Positions 43,401-49,943 of a stretch of DNA of 49,943 nucleotides are shown here, one piece after another. The position numbers were made by a program, and so were the translations under genes. The notes below the pieces were generated by a model, which saw only the letters and a list, made by a program, of their open reading frames with translations, did no database searches and was not told where the DNA came from. Numbering within the stretch: the stretch's first letter is position 1; each line of letters starts with the position of its first letter. The stretch covers positions 1-49,943 of the forward strand of contig CAZWYY010000025.1 in the NCBI GenBank assembly GCA_964638895.1, read 5' to 3'. Origin of the DNA: JAFGGG01 sp964638895. GTDB taxonomy: Bacteria > Spirochaetota > Spirochaetia > SZUA-6 > RPPD01.

Positions 43401-43555
43401 AACCCACGCCTAAGCCGCTGCCCGTACCCAGGCCTACTCCCAGACCGCTTCCCACACCCAAACCCACGCCCAGGCCGATGCCAAAACCCAGGCCCACACC
43501 AGGGGGGGTGTCCGCACCCGATTCCCCAAAATATTATATTCCGGAGTATAATTAA
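40400..43555 (+). CDS. Large usher-like outer-membrane barrel with Pro/Lys-rich tail
   Basis: 1051 residues as read from the ATG at 40400. The natural start is probably the ATG at 40434, which overlaps the chaperone stop as ATGA; it is one T short of frame in the ten-T run (see the repeat entry). Residues about 30-250 are Ig/NEW3-like domains (RFAVAGTDYTARFVIFNLGN). About 255-725 is a strand-rich barrel with many aromatic girdle residues (FSIGSYYYQDVW; EHEISLFW-type strands). Two Ig-like carboxypeptidase-regulatory folds follow (TDTNGAYTFRL near 765; TDKNGEFAFEEVRPGTWTF near 880). The tail about 967-1035 is Pro/Lys/Thr-rich. Barrel plus terminal Ig domains is the usher pattern, though family membership is inferred. 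Confidence 0.72.
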   Translation: MCSAPILIWLLNEIFFLLILFFLSSLLCAEDTSIRIEYKGPTVREVETDTHVSLVFFVQNSSLERRAFSSELKLPPNWISVSKALTFELEVGKSDMRLLHFYIPAETPAGEYDLSFVVRDVEDAQNYNEYVFKVRVLTSIRLEVKNLDIPRFAVAGTDYTARFVIFNLGNTDTRYDMLFKCGEGYSYTVKTPNRSRNLILGRGEQQVVEVVVHTDAALHRDLQHRLQIMLVSPSDDQQKPRYLAKAVSYVELVPLITGQASFMHTIPVELSLKGLSEYYRDWTWGFETELESRGWLDEEGLHKLDVRMRKRVDDKGDNIFLNRDDRYSVAYTSPTMDILLGDHGYSLSPLLDQYHFARGAGGTLRLKPFSIGSYYYQDVWSEEEEKVMAASLGFQLDNPNFAWGYNYEAGVNVMSHLDNSLFLGLHQVYSPISEINMELDLASEMDESSLFNKAGFFRLEGDHEWVYYSLTGIYADPDFNGYYTDLYRISAESGLRLLRKRLNINSQFYISENNLLNDPALPLAQNKRFLQLGAGYLIPLFETEISLFWQNIYTDDKFSPKNYSTQENNFNLRIGQPLGLFDLSANAFLGFKYDWVEDSLVFNHEYKASLKYTPSKITNFNFSLFYEGTLYNNYNRDMHKMGLSAYAKFDWGDTEFSTGVISRFFFSPFGPQWFSIGANAGFSHTFANRHNLSLCATYTYTIRFEAADHIFAGWIKYTMPFEIPVSPKKSMAVLKGRLYNESTNTGIGGVVLRLDGQSTITDTNGAYTFRLSKQGNYYLTIDRSRLGINMIPDCKTPLPVTLTAGEETVLDIGVIEGAIIHGQVAVYGFLDEQNVFIADGRVKENDTEEVRLSGLPNILIEISNESENLRRLTDKNGEFAFEEVRPGTWTFKVLAGNIPPYHHYDREQIEVSLLPGEKRELVIKVVQEKRQVKLVEKTTTLQLEPAVNSLDVTEELTLESEKEMKSKPTTTPKPIFDLTPESTPKPTPAPTPKPTPKPTPKPTPKPLPVPRPTPRPLPTPKPTPRPMPKPRPTPGGVSAPDSPKYYIPEYN
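40440..40449 (+). repeat. Ten-T homopolymer in the usher signal peptide
   Basis: From the ATGA-coupled ATG at 40434, ten Ts lead to an immediate TGA. With eleven Ts the frame opens as MRFFFLLILFFLSSLLCAED, a standard signal peptide joined to the 1000-residue downstream frame. The tract could be phase-variable or be miscounted in the assembly. Confidence 0.85.
43300..43500 (+). repeat. Low-complexity Pro-Lys-Thr coding repeat
   Basis: Degenerate tandem units of about 6-12 bases (CCCAAGCCGACG-like) encode PTPKPTPKP and later PRPTPRPLP. This is the C-terminal tail of the usher-like protein. Length variation by slippage is plausible. Confidence 0.8.
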
Positions 43556-43619
43556 AATGACGAAATATACGGGATCCGATATCAAAATAAAAAACCTGAA
43601 AAAACGGAAGGAGGCGAGT

Positions 43620-44834
43620 ATGAGAAGAATATTTTACTCTAGTATTATCATTTTTATTATTTTATTTGCCCTGACTGATGATCTTTTCAGTGATGAGAAT
43701 TTGGCGGAAAATGCCGGCTTTGAAAATGATTACTTGGGGAATCTTTCCATGTGGGATACGGAAGCCTATTTGGACAATCCGGATGCGGTTCGTATCGCGG
43801 CAACGAATGAGGTGAGTCATTCCGGAAAACGTTCCCTGGTAATAATCAATCTGGTTCCCAATGATGCCATGGCTGTTCAGTGGATAAAGGTCAAATCCGA
43901 TACGTATTATAAAATATCATGCTGGATAATGGCTGAGGGAGTGAATAAGAAGGAAACGGGAGCGAATATTTCAATCCTGGGGAATATCGGAAGTTCCAGG
44001 GATCTAAAAAATACAAATGGCAAATGGAATTACGTGGAGCTGGTCGGAAAAACCGGACCGGAACAAAACGTGTTGCCGGTAACGGTACGTCTGGGATTCT
44101 ATGGGAATCTTTCCACCGGCAGGGCGTATTTTGATGATGTATGGATTACACCGCTTTCACAGGCGCCTCCGGGGAAGATTATGGATTTCACCAGCGCGTT
44201 GGGGATAGGTGAACTTAAGAAAAAACAGGAAACGAGTGAGCAAATGGCACAGGTTACGGAGCCGAAAAAGGTCGAACAAACCGAACAGGAAGAACAGGCC
44301 GCGGACCTATTAACTTATATTATCAAAGATCCTATTATTCTCATAATTGCCGGTTCCGGACTGGTTGTCATTATTTTGCTTGTTGGGTTGATTATTGTTT
44401 TTGTGAAATTGAAAAAAACAAAGGCCGAGTCGGCCTTGCTCCTGACAGGACAGCTTGATTCCAAAGAAGCGCAGCGTACCCTTAAAAAGATTGAGTCCAG
44501 GCTGGTACACCGCAAAAATAAAAAACTCAATATAATGATAAAGAAGATTTTACCTGACGGAGGTTATGAGTATATCGAGGTAATGAGCAAAAACATATCC
44601 GAGCACGGCCTGTTTACGGAAATAGAAAATACGTCTCTATTGCGTATCGGTGAGGAAGTGTTGATCGAGATAATCTCCAGACATAAGTCGTACGATATGG
44701 GAAAAGCCGTTGTATTACACAAGCAGGAAGCCTTCAATAAAGAAGGCGAGCACGTTTCCGGCGGTTTGGGATTTATGTTTATCTCAAACGATAAAAAGCA
44801 TTTGAAAAATATTGAACTGATTCTCGGCAAGTGA
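43620..44834 (+). CDS. Carbohydrate-binding-module / TM / PilZ protein
   Basis: 404 residues from the ATG at 43620, preceded by GGAAGGAGG. A signal-anchor (IFYSSIIIFIILFALTDDLF) leads to a CBM4/9-like beta-sandwich at about 30-185 (NLAENAGFENDYLGNLSMWD; then TGRAYFDDVWITPLSQ). A linker and TM helix follow at about 235-265 (IIAGSGLVVIILLVGLIIVF). The cytoplasmic part is a PilZ domain with both c-di-GMP motifs, RLVHR (RxxxR, near 294) and NISEHG (NxSxxG, near 324), and ends GGLGFMFISND. It should read c-di-GMP inside and bind glycan outside. It lies 64 bases after the usher-like gene. Control of fibre or polysaccharide export is inferred. Confidence 0.85.
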   Translation: MRRIFYSSIIIFIILFALTDDLFSDENLAENAGFENDYLGNLSMWDTEAYLDNPDAVRIAATNEVSHSGKRSLVIINLVPNDAMAVQWIKVKSDTYYKISCWIMAEGVNKKETGANISILGNIGSSRDLKNTNGKWNYVELVGKTGPEQNVLPVTVRLGFYGNLSTGRAYFDDVWITPLSQAPPGKIMDFTSALGIGELKKKQETSEQMAQVTEPKKVEQTEQEEQAADLLTYIIKDPIILIIAGSGLVVIILLVGLIIVFVKLKKTKAESALLLTGQLDSKEAQRTLKKIESRLVHRKNKKLNIMIKKILPDGGYEYIEVMSKNISEHGLFTEIENTSLLRIGEEVLIEIISRHKSYDMGKAVVLHKQEAFNKEGEHVSGGLGFMFISNDKKHLKNIELILGK

Positions 44835-44844
44835 GTGCCGTTTA

Positions 44845-45381
44845 TCAGGACGCGTCGGTGAGGGTAAAGGTGAGGGTGACCGTGTGGTTGTCCCCGACAT
44901 GTAATTGGGAAATATCGTCCACGCTGAATGTATATGTGATGCTTGCTCCGTTCGTTCCTTCGCCGGTATGGCATCCGCCGATGTTCGTAATCAGAGGCTG
45001 GGCAATGTCCGAAACGGTTATCTCGCCCGTTGCGGAGCCGCAGCCTGAAGGCACGCTTGTCACTTCCGCTCTCAAGGAAGTGCCCGCGGGCGCCGAATCG
45101 GCGGCGTCCCAGTTAACCGTAATCGAACGCGCCACCCCGGCGGCCACGAGGGATGTATATTGCAGCAGCTTTGAACTGTCCGTATCACCTTGTACGTTTT
45201 GCCCCCCGGCCGCCGGCGGGCTTACGGTAAGCGTGATGCTGAGGGAATCATTCAGTCCGATGGCGCAGATTTCGTTCACGGTAATTGTTATGGTTATGTT
45301 GTCTTGTGAATTTTGGGCTCCAAGAGGAAAGGAAATGATAATACCGAGAAGCATAAAACAAAAAACAAATCTAGGATTCAA
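44845..45381 (-). CDS. Second pilin-like subunit, paralogue of the one at 39019
   Basis: 178 residues from a TTG at 45381; GAGG lies six bases upstream. The signal peptide runs from MNPRFVFCFMLLGIIISFP and cleaves near LGAQ. The mature chain shares GDTDSSKLLQYTSLV, the two Cys motifs (PSGCGSATG and NIGGCHTGEG), SVDDISQLHVGD and the ending TLTFTLTDAS with the first subunit. There is one extra Cys in NEICAIG. It has its own promoter and is divergent from a third pilin-like gene. It may be an alternative or minor subunit. Confidence 0.75.
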   Translation of the reverse strand: MNPRFVFCFMLLGIIISFPLGAQNSQDNITITITVNEICAIGLNDSLSITLTVSPPAAGGQNVQGDTDSSKLLQYTSLVAAGVARSITVNWDAADSAPAGTSLRAEVTSVPSGCGSATGEITVSDIAQPLITNIGGCHTGEGTNGASITYTFSVDDISQLHVGDNHTVTLTFTLTDAS

Positions 45382-45468
45382 ACACAGCCTCAGCTTACTA
45401 CCATGGCATACCGTATAGCATCCGGATTATTCATCGGAACAAATAAACATCTTCCATGGTCACTAGTA

Positions 45469-45497
45469 ATGATAGTATATTCCTGTTGAAAAATCAA
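45469..45497 (-). promoter_or_regulatory. Promoter for the second pilin-like gene
   Basis: On the minus strand TTGATT (45497-45492), 17-nt spacer and TATCAT (45474-45469), leaving a leader of about 80 bases to the TTG start at 45381. Confidence 0.55.
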
Positions 45498-45569
45498 CAA
45501 TGGGACCGCCGCCGATACTGACATCAATATGTGAAAAATTGATTTCCCCGAATAATGCGATATTTAAAT

Positions 45570-45598
45570 TTGAATTCAGCTTGTCCATACGGTATAAT
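45570..45598 (+). promoter_or_regulatory. Promoter for the third pilin-like gene
   Basis: TTGAAT (45570-45575), 17-nt spacer and perfect TATAAT (45593-45598), 36 bases before the ATG at 45635. Together with the minus-strand promoter at 45469-45497 it makes a divergent pair about 70 bases apart. Confidence 0.7.
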
Positions 45599-45634
45599 TA
45601 ATAAGGCGGAAACAATAACCGGGGGAAGCGACAA

Positions 45635-46090
45635 ATGAAATACGCGTGTTTAGTAGTATTTGTCATGATTTCGACTCCAGCTTTATTCTCCATGGGCATT
45701 ACCGCAACCGGTGATTGGGACTTAAACATAGACGAGACCAATTTAACGGGCGGTCCCGGGTCCGATATAGAGGCCACCTACGATAGTGCGAATAATCAAA
45801 CCACTATTAACATATTTAGATTAGGACAGCAAAGCACAAGCTGGCGGGTGGATATAAACAAGGTCGATCAGACCTGGCACAGCGGCTTTACTGTTTATGC
45901 CCAAAGAACAAGCGGAGGGGTTACCGGCGGAACAACGTATCAGGAAATAACGGATACGGCCCGTGAGTTTTTTCACGGTACGGGGAATGTTTCCAACATA
46001 CAAATCCAATACCGACTTTCGGGCGTATCCCTTCAGGTTCCGGCCGCCACGTATTCAATAGAAGTATACTATACATTAGTATATCAGTAG
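45635..46090 (+). CDS. Third pilin-like secreted beta protein
   Basis: 151 residues with a signal peptide ending about LFSMG. The mature part is all beta, starting TATGDWDLNIDETNL and ending PAATYSIEVYYTLVYQ, a C-terminal pattern common in fimbrial subunits. Aromatic residues are conserved in alternating positions (IQIQYRLSGVSLQVP). It has no cysteine. GGGGAAG precedes the ATG. It is unlike the other two subunits in sequence and could be a tip or minor component; this is inference from location and fold features. Confidence 0.6.
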   Translation: MKYACLVVFVMISTPALFSMGITATGDWDLNIDETNLTGGPGSDIEATYDSANNQTTINIFRLGQQSTSWRVDINKVDQTWHSGFTVYAQRTSGGVTGGTTYQEITDTAREFFHGTGNVSNIQIQYRLSGVSLQVPAATYSIEVYYTLVYQ

Positions 46091-46107
46091 CGTCATTCAG
46101 GACGGCC

Positions 46108-46978
46108 TTATTTGAACAATTTTCCCCTGACGCTTAAGACATAATCGGCGATCTTTTCAATCCCCTGGTTCGGGATCTGGTATACAAAAAAAGGATCCCG
46201 CGGAAGCACGATTTCAAAGAAAATGAACTCATATATCATACTGTTCCGAACCGCTTCTTCTAAAGCCTTACAAGGCAGGGGCTTCTGATTTTCCTCCACC
46301 TTGGCCAGGCTCACGACCAGGTTATAGACGCATTCGAACTCCTCGATCATAGTTACTCCCTGATCGGCTTTCACCCCGGCGGCCTCCTTGAATCCGGGTT
46401 CATAGCTCCATGCGGCTTTTGCAAGACCATAACTCAACCAGGGATCTTTATATTCAACCAGTACCTTGGAGTCTCCCTGTTTGGTGAGGCGTATTTGTGG
46501 GGTGAAACTCCACTCGGCGGTACTCAAGCCCGCGTCCTTATAAAACTCTTTCCACTCGCGAATTACCGATTGATGCCTTCTGTCCAGCACCAGGGCGATG
46601 GTGATCTCCTTCAGCGCGCTGTCGCGCGCGCCTTTCAGTTTATAGGTTCTGGCCAGGAGCCGGTGGGTATACGAGTCCATATAGTTGAGTTGGATGGCTT
46701 TTTTATACCACGTCTCGGCCTGTGTGTAGTTTTTTTCCGCGGCATAGGTCTGCCCCACGCCGCTCATGGCCGTGTACAGTCCGGGCTCAAGGGCCAGGGC
46801 CTTCAGGTAAAGCTCCCTGGCTTTCNNNNNNNNNNNNNNNNNNNNNNNNNNNNNNNNNNNNNNNNNNNNNNNNNNNNNNNNNNNNNNNNNNNNNNNNNNN
46901 NNNNNNNNNNNNNNNNNNNNNNNNNGGAAACAAGGTGAATGAGGTAAAAAGTAACATGATTACACATAAGTTGTGCAT
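46108..46978 (-). CDS. TPR-containing secreted protein interrupted by the assembly gap
   Basis: The C-terminal part (46108-46825) has TPR-like helices (YTQAETWYKKAIQLNYMDSY) and then a 150-residue domain not recognised (DPFFVYQIPNQGIEKIADYV). The open frame runs into the 100-N gap with KARELYLKALALEPGLYTA. On the other side, 46926-46978 encodes a signal peptide MHNLCVIMLLFTSFTLF from an ATG with GGAGGAG seven bases upstream. Both pieces are on the minus strand in this order, so they most likely belong to one gene. The gap length is a placeholder (the span is not a multiple of three). Residue count is unknown. Confidence 0.7.
46826..46925. other. Assembly gap (100 N)
   Basis: Exactly 100 unknown bases, the usual scaffold placeholder. 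It lies inside the TPR gene, whose repeats may have caused the assembly break. Confidence 0.98.
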
Positions 46979-47079
46979 ACGGGTCTCCTCCTTGTTATTA
47001 ATATACCACACTTTCCCCATGTGTGCTTCTTTTAAAATAATCAATGCACAAATTCTGATTTGCTGGTATATTACATACT

Positions 47080-48099
47080 ATGAAGGCAATGCTGGTCTCT
47101 CTGCCCTCCGGCAAACCCATACCAATTGACAGGGAACTGATTTTAATCGGCAGGCATAAAAAAAACGACATTATCTCCGACCACAGCTATGTAAGCGGCA
47201 CTCACTGCGCGCTTTCCAGAAAGGGCGCGACCTATTTCATCGAGGATATGAACTCCTCCAACGGGACCTATGTCAACGGCGTTAAAATCTTACGTATTAT
47301 GAAATTGCATAATAATGATACCATTTCCCTGGGGCAGAAGGCCGTGGCCTACCAGTTCCGGTTGTATTCGGGTATTCTGAAAAGTGCAAAGGAGTTCGTA
47401 GGCAGGCCGCTCAATCTTGCACTCTCTCTTATCGGGCTGGTTCTTGTCCTGGGCGCCCTGGCTTATTTTTTTATTTTCAAAGACTGGGGCAAGGTCGATC
47501 TAAAAAAGGTCCTTTCAATCCTGGAAACATCATATGGGGAGAATATCCTCCATGACGACCTCGAGTTTCTTGACGCCCTGAAGCGGGAGATCGAGGAGGT
47601 AAAGGCCGATGATTCGTTCGGGGAAACCCTGGCCAGGAGAAACTATTATAAGGACCTTATCGAGCGCATTTTTAAGGAACAGAACATACAGCCCGATTTT
47701 TCCTATATTGCCTGGGTCGAATCACGCTATAACCCCAATGCCTATAACCAACGGTCCGGTGCGCGGGGTATGTGGCAGCTTATGCCGGCCACGGCACGGC
47801 AGTACGGGCTGCGCGTGGACGGCCGCGTGGATGAACGCTTGGACCCGGAGAAATCAACCAGGGCCGCGGCCCTGTATTTTAAGGACCTGATTTCGGTGCT
47901 GGGCAAGGACTCCTTTCTTTTGGTGCTTGCCGCGTACAACGCGGGAGACAACACGGTGTTATACGGACTGAAGCAGATTGAGGACCCGGTAAAGGACCGT
48001 AATTTCTGGTATTTATATACCCACAATTTAATCCCGGCGGAAACCAAACGCTATGTTTTAAAGATTTTGGCCATTATCATATTGGCCGAGTATTATTAG
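47080..48099 (+). CDS. FHA domain - TM - lytic transglycosylase fusion
   Basis: 339 residues with no signal peptide. An FHA domain fills about 15-95, with phosphothreonine-reading residues in LIGRHKKNDI, SGTHCALS and NSSNGTYVNG. One TM helix follows near 108-130 (LALSLIGLVLVLGALAYFFI), placing FHA in the cytoplasm. The periplasmic part is an SLT/MltE-like transglycosylase: catalytic Glu in YIAWVESRYNPNAYNQ, then GARGMWQLMPATARQYG and LAAYNAGDN. It should cut the peptidoglycan glycan strand. The fusion suggests that wall cleavage is directed by Thr phosphorylation inside the cell. No kinase of that type is in the window. It could open the wall for envelope assemblies (inference). Confidence 0.9.
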   Translation: MKAMLVSLPSGKPIPIDRELILIGRHKKNDIISDHSYVSGTHCALSRKGATYFIEDMNSSNGTYVNGVKILRIMKLHNNDTISLGQKAVAYQFRLYSGILKSAKEFVGRPLNLALSLIGLVLVLGALAYFFIFKDWGKVDLKKVLSILETSYGENILHDDLEFLDALKREIEEVKADDSFGETLARRNYYKDLIERIFKEQNIQPDFSYIAWVESRYNPNAYNQRSGARGMWQLMPATARQYGLRVDGRVDERLDPEKSTRAAALYFKDLISVLGKDSFLLVLAAYNAGDNTVLYGLKQIEDPVKDRNFWYLYTHNLIPAETKRYVLKILAIIILAEYY

Positions 48100-48196
48100 G
48101 TCATGGAGATTAATAGAGTATTTGAGATAAATAATGGCGGATTCCGGGTGATGATGATATATTGGTAGTATTATGCGGAAGTTTTGGGAGGAATAT

Positions 48197-48802
48197 ATGA
48201 AATCTATTCTGATTCTTGGTGCGGCTTTCATCTTTTCCTGCGTTCACACTTCACCGGCTTTGTTGACAAGCGGCGAATGGGAGCGGCTGCAAAGCGCCGC
48301 AGGCGATCAATGGACGATAACAGACCTCGGGGATAAAATCGTCCTTGAAACCAAAACCCGCTGTTGGTTTTATAACGCGGTGAGTCTGCCGGTCATGGAT
48401 GAGCGGGAATTAACCAGGTATATTGAAGAAAGCGGACGAAAGGAGTTCTATCGGATTACCCTGCTTTTTGTTCCCCGCTGGAGTAAAGAGAAACTGGACC
48501 GGGCGGAGAAAAACAACGACCAAATATGGGCGGCAATCGCTGCGCTTCCGGAGAAACTCGGGCTTACCCACCTGACACCCAATAAACAGAACTCCTTTTT
48601 TCCGGAAAGCGAGGCCGATAAGCCGAAAATCAAGAGATATGAGGAGGAGAGGGCACGGCTCGAGGACAGGTTAATCCCTATCCCTGAATATTATAGTGAA
48701 CATTACAGCATTTTCTGGCAGGATAACCGGTTTGGATTCGAGGCGGTCTGGGCACAGGACCTTCACCTGGATGAGATCAGGGACGCGTTTTCACGTTATT
48801 GA
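48197..48802 (+). CDS. Hypothetical lipoprotein
   Basis: 202 residues from the ATG at 48197, which follows GGGAGGAATAT. An ATG at 48173 would add eight residues before the signal peptide. The signal ends in the lipobox FIFSC. The mature part is mixed alpha/beta with many charged residues (RARLEDRLIPIPEYYSEHY) and no domain I recognise. It is convergent with the hybrid kinase. No function is proposed. Confidence 0.7.
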   Translation: MKSILILGAAFIFSCVHTSPALLTSGEWERLQSAAGDQWTITDLGDKIVLETKTRCWFYNAVSLPVMDERELTRYIEESGRKEFYRITLLFVPRWSKEKLDRAEKNNDQIWAAIAALPEKLGLTHLTPNKQNSFFPESEADKPKIKRYEEERARLEDRLIPIPEYYSEHYSIFWQDNRFGFEAVWAQDLHLDEIRDAFSRY

Positions 48803-48807
48803 CCGTT

Positions 48808-49943
48808 TTAGGGTGAGCCCAATACCTGTAATATTTTTTCCGCCAGCTCTTTTCTGCGAAAGGGTTTTTGGATAAAACCCTGCACCCCGGCGTTGAGTAT
48901 CTCCCTGACCTGACTGTCCACACCGTACCCGGATGAAAGAATAGCCTTTATGCCGGGGTTTATCCTTTTTAGTTCCACAAAGGTTTGCATTCCACCCATT
49001 CCGGGCATTACCATGTCCAGAATCACCAGATTGATTTCCTTCCATCGCTTTTTATACAGGGAAACCGCCTCTTCACCATCGGCACAGAGACTGGCCCTGT
49101 ATCCCAGGCTTTCAAGCATGGCCCGCCCCACGTCCCGGATCATCTCCTCGTCGTCGACAAGCAGAACATGCAGTGGTCCGTATAAAAAGGCCGATTTTTC
49201 CATGGGCGGCGTTCTGGCGGCAACCTCCTCTTCAAGCTGCGGCAGGAACAGGTGAACGGTGGTGCCCTTGCCCATGTGGCTGGATACCTCGATCGCCCCC
49301 TTATGATTTTTCACCGTCCCATATACGGCCGCCATACCCATGCCAGTGCCTTTGCCGTTGGGTTTTGTGGTAAAAAAAGGCTCAAAAATGTGTTTTTGGG
49401 TTTCCGCGTCCATGCCCGCGCCTTTATCGATCACACTGATGCGGATATAGCTGCCCGGCTGCAGCTCAAACGGGCTGCCCGTGCAATACCGCTTGTCCAG
49501 ATTCAACACGCGCGTGGTAAAACACAACTCACCCCCCGTGGGCATGGCGTCCCTGGCATTAAGGGCTAAATTCAGCAGGGCATTCTGCAGTTGCGTGGGA
49601 TCACCGCGGATTACCGGGGCCTCCGCACGTAGCGATGTATTCAGTCGAATTCGTTTGTCGATACTGTGCTTCAACAACTGAATCACTTCATGAATCGTCA
49701 TATGCACGTTTACCGGAATCGCCTGGTATTTGCCCTTGCGGGCGAAGGCCAAAAGTTGTGTGGTAAGATCGGACGCCCGCGTTGTGGCGGTCATGATGTT
49801 CTCCGTATATCTTTTCAACTCGGGCTGATCTTTCACCGCCTCCTGAAGCAGTTCTATATATCCCACGATACTTGAGAGTTGATTGTTAAAATCATGGGCT
49901 ATGCCGCCCGCCAGTTGGCCGATGGCCTCCATTTTTTCTGAAT
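48808..49943 (-). CDS. Hybrid sensor histidine kinase with C-terminal receiver (5' partial)
   Basis: At least 378 residues; the N-terminal sensor lies beyond the window, since the frame stays open to 49943 (SEK before MEAIGQLAGG). The H-box is GGIAHDFNNQLSSIVGYIEL. The HATPase has NALLNLALNARDAMPTGGEL and ISVIDKGAGMD with GKGTGMGMAAVYG. The receiver has LLVDDEEMI, the phospho-acceptor Asp in LVILDMVMPGMGG, and Lys in FIQKPFRRKE. This is the common GHKL kinase plus REC layout of PAS-type hybrid kinases. Its phosphorelay partner could be any receiver, such as the stand-alone one at 37315. Confidence 0.93.
   Translation of the reverse strand, partial: SEKMEAIGQLAGGIAHDFNNQLSSIVGYIELLQEAVKDQPELKRYTENIMTATTRASDLTTQLLAFARKGKYQAIPVNVHMTIHEVIQLLKHSIDKRIRLNTSLRAEAPVIRGDPTQLQNALLNLALNARDAMPTGGELCFTTRVLNLDKRYCTGSPFELQPGSYIRISVIDKGAGMDAETQKHIFEPFFTTKPNGKGTGMGMAAVYGTVKNHKGAIEVSSHMGKGTTVHLFLPQLEEEVAARTPPMEKSAFLYGPLHVLLVDDEEMIRDVGRAMLESLGYRASLCADGEEAVSLYKKRWKEINLVILDMVMPGMGGMQTFVELKRINPGIKAILSSGYGVDSQVREILNAGVQGFIQKPFRRKELAEKILQVLGSP

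Noticed and set aside
43108..43497. Glycine-rich minus-strand frame (GVGLGVG repeats)
   Set aside because: It is the reverse complement of the Pro/Lys-rich codons of the usher tail; repetitive shadow, no start signals.
43300..43500. Possible CRISPR array or minisatellite
   Set aside because: Units are short, degenerate and in coding frame, with no spacer-repeat alternation.
44825..44845. Small stem CGGCA/TGCCG at the end of the PilZ gene
   Set aside because: Only five pairs and a poor T-run; not enough for a terminator call.

Overview
ORGANISM. The window reads as a chromosomal piece (an assembled genome or MAG, with one 100-N scaffold gap) of a Gram-negative-type bacterium, most likely a spirochaete (Treponema/Spirochaeta-like; moderate confidence, no marker gene is present). 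The reasons are the many lipoproteins and outer-membrane barrels, PEGA and FecR domain proteins, cytosolic sensor kinases with a LacI-type sugar-binding front end, a membrane-bound AraC regulator, and a glutaredoxin next to a ferredoxin:thioredoxin-reductase-like protein. No rRNA, tRNA, CRISPR array, IS element or phage gene was seen. LAYOUT. (1) 0.1-6.6 kb: cell-envelope genes, namely a PEGA lipoprotein with a C-terminal barrel, an outer-membrane protein, a FecR-PEGA-PQQ-propeller lipoprotein, and a decayed choice-of-anchor/FG-GAP lipoprotein gene with a frameshift and a nonsense codon. (2) 6.7-9.9 kb: a redox/iron group, namely glutaredoxin, FTR-rubredoxin fusion, rubrerythrin-VIT1 iron transporter and a B12-type radical SAM enzyme. 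(3) 10-24 kb: a lipoprotein cyclophilin, two LacI-like sensor kinases (one also carrying REC, GGDEF and a zinc ribbon), an initiating sugar-phosphate transferase divergent from a Wzi-like outer-membrane protein, and a membrane AraC regulator divergent from an orphan sugar-binding lipoprotein. (4) 24.1-37.7 kb: a Wzx/Wzy-type polysaccharide locus. It holds a wecB remnant, a flippase, two methyltransferases, three GT4 glycosyltransferases, a polymerase and a radical SAM/SPASM protein in a tightly overlapping operon, followed by small envelope proteins, a Wzz-like chain-length protein and a stand-alone receiver. (5) 37.7-46.1 kb: a TPR protein and then a putative chaperone-usher-like surface-fibre locus: pilin-like subunit, attenuator, chaperone-like protein, large usher-like barrel with a Pro/Lys-rich tail, and a carbohydrate-binding-TM-PilZ protein, plus two more pilin-like genes expressed from a divergent promoter pair. 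(6) 46.1-49.9 kb: a TPR protein broken by the gap, an FHA-TM-lytic transglycosylase, a lipoprotein and a partial hybrid kinase. HOW IT MAY FIT TOGETHER. The window is largely about the cell surface. Sugar-sensing regulators (LacI-like kinases, AraC with its binding protein) and c-di-GMP elements (a GGDEF protein with an I-site, and a PilZ protein with intact RxxxR and NxSxxG motifs) sit beside polysaccharide export genes and a fibre assembly locus. The most notable system is at 39.0-46.1 kb. In it, the usher-like gene has its natural ATGA-coupled start put out of frame by a ten-T run in the signal peptide, which is either a phase-variation switch or a homopolymer sequencing error.
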